Source of the DNA: Xanthomonas sp. Leaf148
GTDB lineage: Bacteria; Pseudomonadota; Gammaproteobacteria; Xanthomonadales; Xanthomonadaceae
Reading direction: 5' to 3'
NCBI RefSeq assembly: GCF_001423585.1
Contig: NZ_LMOP01000014.1
Location: forward strand, 17,628-81,627
DNA length: 64,000 nt
Shown: positions 8,527 through 17,799 of the stretch, one piece after another
Layout: each line of letters begins with the position of its first letter
Position numbering within the stretch: position 1 is the first letter of the stretch
The notes under the pieces: generated by a model
What the model saw: only the letters and a program-made list of their open reading frames with translations
Databases searched by the model: none
What the model was told of the DNA's origin: nothing
Program-made: the position numbers and the translations under genes

Positions 8527-8678
8527 GGCTTTCGTTGGTTACCGTAACTACATCGCCGCCTGATTGCGCGTAATTTGCTGTCGCGGGCGTTCTCGGCTTG
8601 CTGCCGCTGCAAATCACCCCTGCATGGTCTCTAGACATGTGTGTCGCCCAGCAGGCATTCAGGGCATAGCCGCTCGTG

Positions 8679-8754
8679 GCATTAGCGGTAGATGATTGTT
8701 GGTAGATCGGCTCAACGTCCACGCAGTGGCTTATTGCCGTCGAAGAAATTTGCA
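8679..8754 (-). pseudogene. Remnant of a tryptophan-halogenase 3' end
   Basis: On the minus strand this stretch encodes ISHCVDVEPIYQQ, which matches ISHCVDVMPTHQQ near the C terminus of the intact halogenase gene at 9627-11141. The bases ACGTCCACGCAGTGGCT are identical in both places. Beyond about 75 bp the similarity is lost on both sides. It is a degenerate fragment, more diverged than the plsB copy, and stands about 870 bp beyond the stop of the intact gene with a low-GC gene in between. Confidence 0.7.
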
Positions 8755-8935
8755 TCGCAATTGGCTGTCCTAGCCCAGCAGCAAGCAATCGCGGCTTGGA
8801 TCTTCTTAAGCGTAGAGAATTCACGGAAAATTCTCAAAAAAAACACTGCAAATTTACTTAAATCCCGTTAAACAAACAGTGCCGCTTTTCTTGCGGCTTC
8901 GTAAGGAATACTTCTAACCCATCAAGGAATGCAAT

Positions 8936-9337
8936 ATGAAAAGAATTCTCGGCGCCTCACCCGTTTTCTTTCTTATTTTCGTTGCTGGATCTTCATACGC
9001 TGCAACTTGCCTCAATTCTGATGGGCTGGTAGTTCCGTGCCCTGCACCGAATACGGTCCAAGCAATATTGCAGCCTGGCACGTTACCGAAATTCGTAGGC
9101 GTCCAGGCTGATATTTACATTACCGGCGGCAATACTGTCGACTACGCAAGTAACTTTAAAATTTATGCCAACGACCAATACCTTTGCAACACAAGGGATG
9201 AATTTTACAGCGCAACTCCAATAAGGCATTGTAAGGCGACTATTCAGACTCCTGGTACTTATAGAATATCAGCAGTCGCAACATCACCAGGGCAAAACTT
9301 CAATCCACCGGCAAGCGTCTATGTGAATGTTGACTAG
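8936..9337 (+). CDS. Small secreted protein, unknown, low GC
   Basis: A 133-residue protein with a clear signal peptide (MKRILGASPVFFLIFVAGSS, cleavage likely after YAA-type site around residue 23). The mature part has four cysteines (CLNSDGLVVPC and two later at NTRDE and RHCKA), consistent with two disulfides, and a beta-rich pattern ending TYRISAVATSPGQNF...VYVNVD that could be an Ig-like fold. AAGGA about 9 bases before the ATG serves as ribosome binding site. Codon use is far richer in A and T than in the neighbours, as is the flanking DNA 8820-9640, a sign of horizontal acquisition. I do not recognise the family. Confidence 0.75.
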   Translation: MKRILGASPVFFLIFVAGSSYAATCLNSDGLVVPCPAPNTVQAILQPGTLPKFVGVQADIYITGGNTVDYASNFKIYANDQYLCNTRDEFYSATPIRHCKATIQTPGTYRISAVATSPGQNFNPPASVYVNVD

Positions 9338-9626
9338 CCTATGGATTTTTGTAAATTAATTTTTGAATTAAATTGGTTTTATTTAAAATTTTAACTGACA
9401 AGAATGGTCTAAAGTTGGAGGGCCCTCGGAGCTGAAGCCGAGCGCCCACTCAGAATGAAGTGTATCTGAGGTTGACTACCAAACCAAATTTGCAACACGC
9501 CGGCTACCTGTAATCAGACTGAAATTCCTGAAGAGCAAGTGGTATATCTCATCTTGCCCCCACTCGATGAGAATCGAATTATTGCCAATTTCAGAAACAT
9601 TATTTAATCTTGGATTAACTGCTCAC

Positions 9627-11141
9627 TTATGAAACCGCCTTGCAATAGCGGTCGATGAACTGCTGGTGGGTCGGCATGACGTCCACGCAGTGGCTGATGG
9701 TCTGCGCCACGCTGGCCAGGAAGCCTTCGGCGTCGGTGTCCGGTACCTGGTCCACCAGCGGGTGGTAGCCGGTCGGCAGGATGCCTTGTCCCACCATCAC
9801 CTGCACCCAGCTGATCTCGGCGAACATCTCTTCGGCATTGCGATAGAACCGCCCGCTGTCGCGGAACAGGTCCAGCGTGGCCTGCAGCTCGGGGGTGATC
9901 GGCATGGTCCGGCAGTGCCGCCAGAACGCGCTGTCGTCGCGCTCGGTGGCGTGGTAGTGCAGCAGCAGGAAATCGCGGATGCGGTCGAACTCGAACGCCA
10001 GCCGGTCGTTGTAGCGCTGCACCAGCACCGGGCTGATGCCTTGCCGCGGGAACAGCTCCAGCAACTTGGAAATACCGGACTGGATCAGATGGATGCTGGT
10101 GGATTCCAGCGGTTCCAGAAAACCGCTGGCCAGGCCCAGCGCGACCACATTGCGGTTCCAGCACTGCTTGCGCCGGCCGGTGGTGAAGCGCAGCGGGCGC
10201 GGGTCGCCCAAGGGCGTGCCATCCAGGTTGGCGAGCAAGCTGGCCGCGGCTTCGTCGTCGCTGATGTGCGCGCTGGAATACACGTAGCCGTTGCCGGTGC
10301 GGTGCTGCAGCGGGATACGCCATTGCCAGCCTGCTGCGCGCGCGGTGCAGCGCGTGTACGGCGTGGGCGGGCCGATCTTTTCGCAGGGCACGGCCAGCGC
10401 GCGATCGCACGGCAGCCAGTGGGTGAAGTCGTGGTAGCCGGTGTGCAACGCGTCTTCGATCAACAGGCCGCGAAAGCCCGAGCAATCGATAAACAGGTCG
10501 CCGGCGATGACCTGGCCGGACGCCAGTTGCAACGACACCACATGGCCCGACTCGGGGTGCAGTTGCACCTGCTCCACCATGCCTTCGATGCGGCGCACAC
10601 CGCGCGCTTCGGCAAACCCGCGCAAGAAGCGCGCGTACAGCGAGGCATCGAAGTGATACGCGTAGGCGATGTTGGCCAGCGGCGAGGTGGCCGGTACATC
10701 GCCGGCCGAGGTCATGAACTTGCCGCGCGCGGCGGCCACGGTATTGAGCGTGTACGCGCCCAACGGCTGCGCTTTGCCGCGTAGCTGTTGCCTGATCCAG
10801 TATTGATGGAATGGCAGCAGCCCGAGCGGATGGCCGATCTGTGTGCCGAAACCATGGATATACGCGCTGCCCGGGCGTTGCCAGTCGACGAATTCGATCC
10901 CCAGCTTGAAGCTGCCCTGGGTCTGGCGCACGAACTCGGCCTCATCGATGCCGAGCAGGTTATTGAAGGCCTTGATGTGCGGCACGGTGGCTTCGCCGAC
11001 ACCCACGGTGCCGAGCTGCTCGGACTCGATCAGCTGCACGTTGAAGGTTGGGCCAAGCACGCGCGCGAAGGCGGCGGCCGCCATCCAGCCGGCGGTGCCG
11101 CCACCGACGATGACGATGTTGCGAAGTGGAGCGGGGATCAT
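9627..11141 (-). CDS. Flavin-dependent tryptophan halogenase family protein
   Basis: A 504-residue cytoplasmic flavoprotein. The N-terminal FAD site is IVIVGGGTAGWMAA (residues 9-22), followed by GVGEATVPHIK. The lysine that in PrnA is K79 is present at the same number (SFKLGIEFVDW). The halogenase WxWxIP motif is visible as GWQWRIPL, and FLEPLEST carries the conserved glutamate near residue 345. All catalytic signatures are thus intact. In Xanthomonas and Caulobacter relatives such genes sit beside TonB-dependent receptors, and their substrates are mostly unknown. It follows the Oar-like receptor gene by about 110 bp, with a perfect hairpin between them, and is probably cotranscribed. Confidence 0.92.
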   Translation of the reverse strand: MIPAPLRNIVIVGGGTAGWMAAAAFARVLGPTFNVQLIESEQLGTVGVGEATVPHIKAFNNLLGIDEAEFVRQTQGSFKLGIEFVDWQRPGSAYIHGFGTQIGHPLGLLPFHQYWIRQQLRGKAQPLGAYTLNTVAAARGKFMTSAGDVPATSPLANIAYAYHFDASLYARFLRGFAEARGVRRIEGMVEQVQLHPESGHVVSLQLASGQVIAGDLFIDCSGFRGLLIEDALHTGYHDFTHWLPCDRALAVPCEKIGPPTPYTRCTARAAGWQWRIPLQHRTGNGYVYSSAHISDDEAAASLLANLDGTPLGDPRPLRFTTGRRKQCWNRNVVALGLASGFLEPLESTSIHLIQSGISKLLELFPRQGISPVLVQRYNDRLAFEFDRIRDFLLLHYHATERDDSAFWRHCRTMPITPELQATLDLFRDSGRFYRNAEEMFAEISWVQVMVGQGILPTGYHPLVDQVPDTDAEGFLASVAQTISHCVDVMPTHQQFIDRYCKAVS

Positions 11142-11182
11142 GTTGCGTTCGAGCCTGTACGAAAGTGGAAACCGCCAACAAG

Positions 11183-11208
11183 CGAACGGGGCCAGTTGGC
11201 CCCGTTCG
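11183..11208. terminator. Intercistronic 12-bp perfect hairpin
   Basis: CGAACGGGGCCA and TGGCCCCGTTCG form a perfect 12-bp stem with a 2-base loop between the stop of the receptor gene (11252) and the start of the halogenase gene (11141). No T tract follows on the minus strand, so it is more likely a partial terminator or an mRNA-stabilising element that lowers halogenase expression relative to the receptor. Confidence 0.65.
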
Positions 11209-11251
11209 GATCATATGCCAGCACAGCGCAGGCATATGGCGTTGGGCTGCA

Positions 11252-14200
11252 TCAGAACTTTGCGCCAACTTCCAGCACGATACTGCGTGGCACGTAGCTG
11301 ATTTCGCCGTTGTCGACCACGGTGATATCAGGCTGCAGGCGACCATCGCTGCCGAAGCTGTTGTACTGATACTGGGTGAAGTTTTTGAAGTTGAAGGCGT
11401 TGAGCACGTTGATGCGTGCGTTGAGCTTAAAGTCGCCCACTACCGTGAACTCCTTGTTGGCCTGCAGGTCCACGGTGCGGTAGCCCCAGATCTTGCCACC
11501 GAGCAGGAACTTGCCATTGCCTGGCGGGGTAACGCCTACTGCCTGGCAGGTACCACCATCGGGGTCGGTGAAGCCGTAGCAGGCGATCGTGTTGATGGGC
11601 TCTGGCGTTGCCAGCACGAGTTTGGCACCGAAGGTCACGCCCCACGGGCCATCGATGGAGCCGGATGCGACGAAGCGATGTGCCGACACGGCATCGGACT
11701 TCACGAACGGATAATCGCGGATGGTGGCCTTGTCGAACGCGAAGGGCTCGTCGATGGTGCGGTTCTGGCGCGCGCTGGTGTGGGTGTAGGACAGGTTCAA
11801 GCCCCAGCCCGATTCCTTGGTGTAAGGCTTCTCGGCCGACAGCAACACCTGGCTGCTGCGTTGCTCAAGACCGTTGTAGCCCAGGATGGTGTTGCGGTAA
11901 CCCGGTACCGGCTCGCCCCACGGCACGCTGCCATTGGCGTCGAAATACGCACCGTTCGGGTAGCGGTTGACCAGGCTCATCACCAGGCCGTCGTAAGCCA
12001 GCACGCGTTGGAAGGTGACATCGGTTAGCCAGTCGCCCACCTGGTTGCTGATACCGATGCTGTACTGATCACTGTACGGCGTCTTGAGCTTGTTCTTGAA
12101 CATGAAAAGCTCGGAGCTGTCGCTGGTACCCGGGATCGCGTTGAGTTGATCGATGCCAGTGAGAAACGCTGGATTCCAGGGCGCACAGGCGCGGTCGTCG
12201 CGGAAGCAGGGCTGCCCGCTGGCCGCATCACTGAAGTAGACCACCACCGGCGACAACGCTGCCTTGACCGATTCCAGTGCGAGCTGCTCGAACAGGTTAC
12301 GATCGTACGAGCGACCGGCACCGCCATGCAGTACCGCGCTCTCGTCGCCGAAGAAGTCATACGAGAAGCCGAAGCGCGGCGCCCAGGCGTCCTTGAAGTT
12401 CTTGCGGTTGTTGCCGGTGCTGATGTAGTCGGCCACGTTGATGCCGCTGGGCAGCAGGCGGTTGGCCCAGGGCTGACCCGGGTTGGCCGGATCGTCCGAA
12501 TACAACGCGTCCACAAACGGCTGCGACGTCACGAAGTCGGTGTACGCAGGTGTGTCTTCGTAGTCGTAACGTACGCCGATGTTGAGCATCAGCTTGTCGT
12601 TTACCGCCCAATCGTCCTGCAGGTAGATGCCGTACTGCTTGGACGGCGACTCCACCACCGGCAACTGGCCGGGATTGTCGAACGCGCGGATATAGCGCAC
12701 CTGGAACGGCACCGGTGCGATGCCATTCTGGCCGACTTCATAGCTGAACTGCGGGTTGAGCGAACTGGACTCGCGCGATGTCAGCTTGATGTCGCGATAG
12801 GTCACACCGGTCTTGATGGTGTGCTCGCCATGCCACTGCAGCGCATTGAAGGTCAGATCGTTCTGGAACGACCAGCCTTTCTGGCTACGTAGTTTGAAGT
12901 CCTCGCCGCTGGCAGCCCCGGTATTGAGAAACACCCATTGGCGCGGATCTGCCTCGGTACGGTCGATGTAGGTGTAGATGGACCCGTTGCCGGTGCCGCG
13001 CGGGGTTGGCACGTTGCGCGAATCCTCGGTGGTGAGGATGGCTTCGTTGAACCAGCTGTCGGCACTATGCTGCCAGCGCAGACTGGTGCGCTTGTCCTTG
13101 TTGATCTTGTCCACCGCGCGGTCGGGCGCGTTCTGACCGCCGACGTTACTGACCTGGGTTTCGTCGCGGTATTGCGTTGCTAGCTCGATGCGATCGTTAT
13201 CGGTCGGTTCGAAGTCGATCTTGCCGAAGTACAGGTCTTCGGTGAACGGCATGTTGGACGCGCCGTACTGATCGCGAAGATTGGACGGCAGCAGGCCGAT
13301 GAACGGGGATGCCTCCGCACTTGGCTGCACGCTCTTGGGCGCCACGTTGTCCTTACCTTCGTAGGCAAAGAAGAAATGCATGCGGTCCTGGATCAGCGGG
13401 CCGCCGATCGCAAAGCCGTATTCCTTAGTCTGCGAATCGACTTTGCCGTTTTCCTCGTCGGGGCGTTTCTCGCGCAGATCTTGGTTGGTGAAGCGATAGA
13501 ACGCCTCGCCATGGAACTCGTTGGTGCCGGACTTGGTAGCCGCAGTGATGGCTGCGCCACTGATCTGGCCGTATTCGGCTTTGTAGTTGGAGGTGATCAC
13601 CTTGTACTCGCCGATGGCGAGTTGCGGGAACGGATTGCCCTGCGTCTCGTCCTGACCGGCAATGCCGCCGCCGGAAACGTAGCTCTTCTGGCTCACGCCA
13701 TCGATATACAGATTGCTGGAACTGGCATTGGACGCGCCGCCGCGCAGTTTGGTATTGCCATCCTGGTCTATGGTGAACACCATGCCTGGCACTGTGTCTG
13801 CAAACTCCAGGAAGTTGCGCGTGGCTTGCGGCAACTGCTGAATCTGGCGCAGCGACACCGTGTTCCCCACCTCGGACGTCTTGACGTCGCGAATCATCGG
13901 CGCGCTGACCGTCACCGTCTCCAGCGTGGTCGCATCGCCGGCCGGTGCAGCCGTCTCGGTGCCCAGGTCGACAGTGGCGCTGGAGGCCACCGACAAGGTC
14001 ACCGTGCGGCTGACGCCGTTGGACTCGACCTTGTAGGTACCCGGCTGCAACCCGACGATGGTGTAGTTGCCGTTCGCATTGACCGGCGCACGACGCACCG
14101 AGCCGGTGGCGATATTGGTGACGACGACTTCGCTGCCGCTCTGCGCGGAAGCGACCTGGCCGCGCAACGTGGCGTTGCTGGACTGGGCCATGGCCGGGGT

Positions 14201-14281
14201 AGTGGCGAACAACGAGGCGGCCAGGGCGCAGCACAACAGGCTGCGTGCCGGCAGGGTGGAGACGGTGCGGTGCTTCTTCAT
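11252..14281 (-). CDS. TonB-dependent receptor, Oar-like (copy 1)
   Basis: A 1009-residue outer-membrane receptor. A signal peptide (cleavage after AMAQ) is followed by a carboxypeptidase-regulatory-like beta domain (about residues 30-110, TLRGQVASAQSGSEV...NYTIVGLQPGTYKVE). Then come the plug (ETVTVSAPMIRDVKTSEVGN...TRNFLEFADTVPG) and a long barrel ending in a terminal aromatic-type strand (GAKF). Oar-like receptors import unknown, possibly oligosaccharide or peptide, substrates by TonB energy. The start was set at 14281, where the signal peptide begins; an upstream extension to 14413 adds an unlikely leader. It is closely related to copy 2 just upstream. Confidence 0.93.
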   Translation of the reverse strand: MKKHRTVSTLPARSLLCCALAASLFATTPAMAQSSNATLRGQVASAQSGSEVVVTNIATGSVRRAPVNANGNYTIVGLQPGTYKVESNGVSRTVTLSVASSATVDLGTETAAPAGDATTLETVTVSAPMIRDVKTSEVGNTVSLRQIQQLPQATRNFLEFADTVPGMVFTIDQDGNTKLRGGASNASSSNLYIDGVSQKSYVSGGGIAGQDETQGNPFPQLAIGEYKVITSNYKAEYGQISGAAITAATKSGTNEFHGEAFYRFTNQDLREKRPDEENGKVDSQTKEYGFAIGGPLIQDRMHFFFAYEGKDNVAPKSVQPSAEASPFIGLLPSNLRDQYGASNMPFTEDLYFGKIDFEPTDNDRIELATQYRDETQVSNVGGQNAPDRAVDKINKDKRTSLRWQHSADSWFNEAILTTEDSRNVPTPRGTGNGSIYTYIDRTEADPRQWVFLNTGAASGEDFKLRSQKGWSFQNDLTFNALQWHGEHTIKTGVTYRDIKLTSRESSSLNPQFSYEVGQNGIAPVPFQVRYIRAFDNPGQLPVVESPSKQYGIYLQDDWAVNDKLMLNIGVRYDYEDTPAYTDFVTSQPFVDALYSDDPANPGQPWANRLLPSGINVADYISTGNNRKNFKDAWAPRFGFSYDFFGDESAVLHGGAGRSYDRNLFEQLALESVKAALSPVVVYFSDAASGQPCFRDDRACAPWNPAFLTGIDQLNAIPGTSDSSELFMFKNKLKTPYSDQYSIGISNQVGDWLTDVTFQRVLAYDGLVMSLVNRYPNGAYFDANGSVPWGEPVPGYRNTILGYNGLEQRSSQVLLSAEKPYTKESGWGLNLSYTHTSARQNRTIDEPFAFDKATIRDYPFVKSDAVSAHRFVASGSIDGPWGVTFGAKLVLATPEPINTIACYGFTDPDGGTCQAVGVTPPGNGKFLLGGKIWGYRTVDLQANKEFTVVGDFKLNARINVLNAFNFKNFTQYQYNSFGSDGRLQPDITVVDNGEISYVPRSIVLEVGAKF

Positions 14282-14302
14282 GACTTTCCCCCTCCCAGGG
14301 GT
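14282..14302 (-). promoter_or_regulatory. Conserved 21-nt leader before receptor start, copy 1
   Basis: Read on the minus strand, the 21 bases before the ATG contain ACCCCTGGGAGGGGGAAAGTC. The identical 21 bases precede the ATG of the upstream receptor at 17634-17654. GGGAGGGGG is a strong Shine-Dalgarno region and CCCCTGGGAGGGG can pair with itself, so the element may tune translation of both receptors. Confidence 0.6.
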
Positions 14303-14557
14303 AAAGCGCGAACCAGTGGAGTGACTGGCGCGTCGAGGTTGGTACTTTGATGTGAGTGATACGGGACAACGGACAACGCAACAAACAACAGCAACTGCAA
14401 ACAAAAACGGCAAAGGCGCAAACGTTGCGGGGGCGCAGCGCTTAGGTGCGCGCGCTATACGGCATGCGTCGCGGCATGCGTCGCACCGAACCAGTAAGCG
14501 TTACCAGTCCAGAACGGCGCGATCTCCGTGCGCGGGAAACAGAAGCGTGCGACACCT

Positions 14558-14588
14558 GCGATCTGCACCAGTCGGTGGTGCAGATCGC
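14558..14588. terminator. 12-bp perfect hairpin after receptor copy 2
   Basis: GCGATCTGCACC and GGTGCAGATCGC pair perfectly around a 7-base loop, ending 10 bases beyond the stop of the receptor gene at 14598. There is no T tract. It is either a factor-assisted terminator or a 3' mRNA-protecting hairpin. Confidence 0.6.
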
Positions 14589-14597
14589 CGGGCCGGC

Positions 14598-17500
14598 TTA
14601 CCAGATGATGCGGGCGCTCATGAACAAGGTACGGGGCGGGGTGGAGATCGCGCCGTACTGGTTGATGCTCACGCGCGGGCTATACACGCCGGCATTGCCC
14701 CAGTCGATGGCGTACTGGTCGTAGTTGCGGAAGTTCAGCGCATTGATCAGATCGCCACGCACCTGCACGGTGAGTGCATCGGTGACATGCATGTCCTTGG
14801 ACAACGACAGATCCAGTTGACGCGTGCCGAAGATGTCGCCGCCGGCCAGGAACTTGCCGCCCGGTGCATCCACCGACACGATGCGGATGTTGTCCGATGT
14901 CGGGCCGCCGTACTGATCGAACGACACCGCTTCGTTGCGTGGCGCCACCGTAGCCAGGGTCAGCTTGGCCGAGGCGCTGATGCCCCAGAACAGATCGTAG
15001 ATGCCGGTGAGCACCAGCCGGTGGCGCGGCACCGAGTTCAGATCCAGGAACGGGTAGTTGGCGATCGTCGCCGCATCGAAGCCGTACTGATCGTCGTTGC
15101 CGCGGTTACCGCGTGCGTGCGAGAACGTGTAGGCGGCGGTCAGGCCCCAGCCGCTTTCCTTGGTGTAGGCCTTGTCGGTGGACAACAGCAGCTGCGCGGT
15201 CTTGGTTTCGACACCGTTGTTGCCGATGATCAGGTTGCCGAAGCCCTGCGGCGGCTGGGTCCACGGCTGCGCACCGGCCTGGAAGAAATCGCCATTGGGA
15301 AAGCGATTGCCCAAGGTCAAGATCAAACCGTCCTTGCTGTGGATGTACGACACCGTCGCCGAGTTGCTCCACTCGCCCACGCGCGTGCGCAGGCCGAGCG
15401 AGTACTGGTCCGAATACGGCGTTTTCAGATCGTTGTTGAGCAGGTCGATCTCGCCGTTGCGCACACGTGCATTGACCAGGCCGCCCAGGCTGTCCGGGTT
15501 GCTGACAAAGGACGGATTGAAGTTGGTGCAGGTGCCGGCAGCCGGGGTGCAAGCGGAGGATTCGACAAAGCGGACGGTGTACTGCGACAGCGCCGACTTG
15601 ACCTGCTCCAGGCCCATGATGTCGAACAGATTGCGGTCGTAGCTGCGCCCGGCGCCACCGAACAGCACCAGCGATTCGTCGCCACGGAAGTCGTAGGAAA
15701 AGCCCAGGCGCGGCGCGAAATTGTTGTTGTCCTGTTTGCGATTACGGCCGTTGCTGATGTAGTCGTTGATGTTCACGCCACCCTTGGCCAGTTGTTCGGC
15801 ATAGGTGGCGCTGACCGCCGGGTTGGTGCCGGGGCCGTTCAATGCGGCGATCACTTCCGGCGGGGTCACGTTGTCCAGGTAGGACGGAATCTTTTCGCCA
15901 TCCCAGCGCACACCGATGTTCAACTGCAACTTGTCGTTGACGTCCCAATCGTCCTGCAGGTACAGGCCCAGCTGTTTGCTGGTGGTGGTCACCGACGGCG
16001 CGGCGCCGGCAAACGGCAGATTGAAGCGCACCTGGTAGGGAATGGACGCGGTGCCTGCGCCATCGGTCACCGCGTAGTAGAACGACGGGTTGGCCGCGGA
16101 GTTTTCGCTCTGGGTCAACTCCACTTCCTTGTACTTCACGCCCATCTTGATGACGTGGCTGCCGTGCCACTCGATGTTGTTGAAGGTCAGGTCGTTCTGG
16201 AAGCTGGGGCCTTTTTGTCCCTTGCGCTGAATCGCCAGGCCGCTGGTGGCATCGTCGTTGAGCAGCACATCGTCTTCGGCGACGCCGCGCGTGTACACGG
16301 TCTGGCTGCCGATGGTGTAGGCGGTCGGGTTGAACAGCACGTCTTCATACGACACCCGCGCTTCGTTGACGTAGTTCTCGCCAAAATGCTGCCAGCGCAG
16401 GTCGTAGCGTTCTTCGGAATTGAGATTGGTCTTGGCGGCGATGGCGGTGTTCTGGTCGCCCACGCTGTCGCGGCTTTCTTCGTCGCGCACCTTGGCGGTG
16501 AGCTCCAGGCGGTCGTTGTCGCCGATGTCCCAATCGATCTTGCCGAAGTACAGGTCTTCGTTGAACGGACGGGTGACCGAGCCCAGCCGGCTTTGCACGC
16601 CGGCCGGCAAATCGTCGCGCAGTGCGCTGAAGGCGTCCGGCACCGCAACCGGGTTGGCCGAGACTTCAAAGCCCTTGCCTTCGTAGCTGAAGAAGAAGTG
16701 CGCCTTGTCCTGGACGATCGGCCCGCTCAGCGCAAAGCCGTATTCGTCCTGGTGCGTCTTGCGCTTTTCACCGTCGGCGTTGGGCGCGCCGGCGCGCTCG
16801 TCGGCCTGGCGGGCGCGGAAATCGGTGTTGGTGGTGCGCCCGAAGATCTCGCCGTGGAATTCGTTACCGCCGGACTTGGTGGACGCCACGATCGCCGCCG
16901 ACCCGACCTGGTCGAACTCGGCCTTGTAGTTGGAGGTGATGACCTTGTACTCGCCGATCGCCAACTGCGGGAACGGGTTGCCCGCGCTCTGCTGCTGGCC
17001 GGAGACGCCGCCGAACAGATAGCTCTTCTGGCCCACGCCATCGATATAGACGTTGACCGCCGAACTGGCCTGCGCACCGCCGCGGATGCGGCTGTTGCCG
17101 TTGGCATCGGTCTCGAACTGCATGCCCGGCACGGTGTCGGCAAATTCCAGGAAGTTGCGCGTCAGCTGCGGCACCGTGTTGATCTGCTTCAACGAGATAT
17201 TGGTGCCCACCTCGGAGGTCTTGACCTCCTGCAGCGTGGTGGCGGTGACCTGCACCGCGTCCAGCGTGGTGGCGTCGCCGGCCGGCGCCGTGGCCGTCGC
17301 ATCGCCGCTGCCCAGGTCCAGGCTGACCGAGGAGGCCACCGACAGGGTCACGGTCTTTTCGGTGCCCGGGCCGGCATCCACTTTGTAGGTGCCCGGCGGC
17401 AGGCCGACCAGCGCATAAGTCCCGTCCGTACCGGTGGTCACTCGTCGCACCGCGCCGCTGGCGACATTGGTCGCGGTCACGGTGGTGCCCGCCTGGGACG

Positions 17501-17633
17501 TGGTCACCTGTCCGCGCAATGTGGCATTGCTGGACTGGGCCATCGCCGGAGCGGCGGACAACAACGAAGCGGCGAGGGCGCAGCACAACAGGCTGCGTGC
17601 CGGCAGGGTGGACACGGTGCGGTAGGTCTTCAT
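14598..17633 (-). CDS. TonB-dependent receptor, Oar-like (copy 2)
   Basis: A 1011-residue outer-membrane receptor with the same architecture as its downstream neighbour: signal peptide (cleavage after AMAQ), carboxypeptidase-regulatory-like domain at about residues 35-110 (TLRGQVTTSQAGTTV), plug with NISLKQINTVPQLTRNFLEF, and a 22-strand-type barrel ending SARIIW. The signal peptide region is nearly identical to copy 1 (VSTLPARSLLCCALAASL), while barrels differ much more, so the pair arose by duplication and probably has different ligands. A LacI-family gene lies just upstream on the same strand. Confidence 0.93.
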   Translation of the reverse strand: MKTYRTVSTLPARSLLCCALAASLLSAAPAMAQSSNATLRGQVTTSQAGTTVTATNVASGAVRRVTTGTDGTYALVGLPPGTYKVDAGPGTEKTVTLSVASSVSLDLGSGDATATAPAGDATTLDAVQVTATTLQEVKTSEVGTNISLKQINTVPQLTRNFLEFADTVPGMQFETDANGNSRIRGGAQASSAVNVYIDGVGQKSYLFGGVSGQQQSAGNPFPQLAIGEYKVITSNYKAEFDQVGSAAIVASTKSGGNEFHGEIFGRTTNTDFRARQADERAGAPNADGEKRKTHQDEYGFALSGPIVQDKAHFFFSYEGKGFEVSANPVAVPDAFSALRDDLPAGVQSRLGSVTRPFNEDLYFGKIDWDIGDNDRLELTAKVRDEESRDSVGDQNTAIAAKTNLNSEERYDLRWQHFGENYVNEARVSYEDVLFNPTAYTIGSQTVYTRGVAEDDVLLNDDATSGLAIQRKGQKGPSFQNDLTFNNIEWHGSHVIKMGVKYKEVELTQSENSAANPSFYYAVTDGAGTASIPYQVRFNLPFAGAAPSVTTTSKQLGLYLQDDWDVNDKLQLNIGVRWDGEKIPSYLDNVTPPEVIAALNGPGTNPAVSATYAEQLAKGGVNINDYISNGRNRKQDNNNFAPRLGFSYDFRGDESLVLFGGAGRSYDRNLFDIMGLEQVKSALSQYTVRFVESSACTPAAGTCTNFNPSFVSNPDSLGGLVNARVRNGEIDLLNNDLKTPYSDQYSLGLRTRVGEWSNSATVSYIHSKDGLILTLGNRFPNGDFFQAGAQPWTQPPQGFGNLIIGNNGVETKTAQLLLSTDKAYTKESGWGLTAAYTFSHARGNRGNDDQYGFDAATIANYPFLDLNSVPRHRLVLTGIYDLFWGISASAKLTLATVAPRNEAVSFDQYGGPTSDNIRIVSVDAPGGKFLAGGDIFGTRQLDLSLSKDMHVTDALTVQVRGDLINALNFRNYDQYAIDWGNAGVYSPRVSINQYGAISTPPRTLFMSARIIW

Positions 17634-17654
17634 GACTTTCCCCCTCCCAGGGGT
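17634..17654 (-). promoter_or_regulatory. Conserved 21-nt leader before receptor start, copy 2
   Basis: Identical over 21 bases to the element at 14282-14302, directly before the ATG at 17633. See that entry for the possible fold. Confidence 0.6.
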
Positions 17655-17799
17655 CAGGCGCGTACCGGCAAAGTGGTCGGCGTGGCGCGGGTAGTGCGTT
17701 GTTTCAAAGACAGCAGAACGGCAACAAACAAACGACAGGCGTTATAAAAAGCATAAGAAACTGCAAAGAATTCGTGAAGATGCGACGTGGCGCATGGTG

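Noticed and set aside
14346..17747. Plus-strand 1131-codon frame opposite receptor copy 2
   Set aside because: Antisense shadow; the minus strand has the signal peptide, plug and barrel features.
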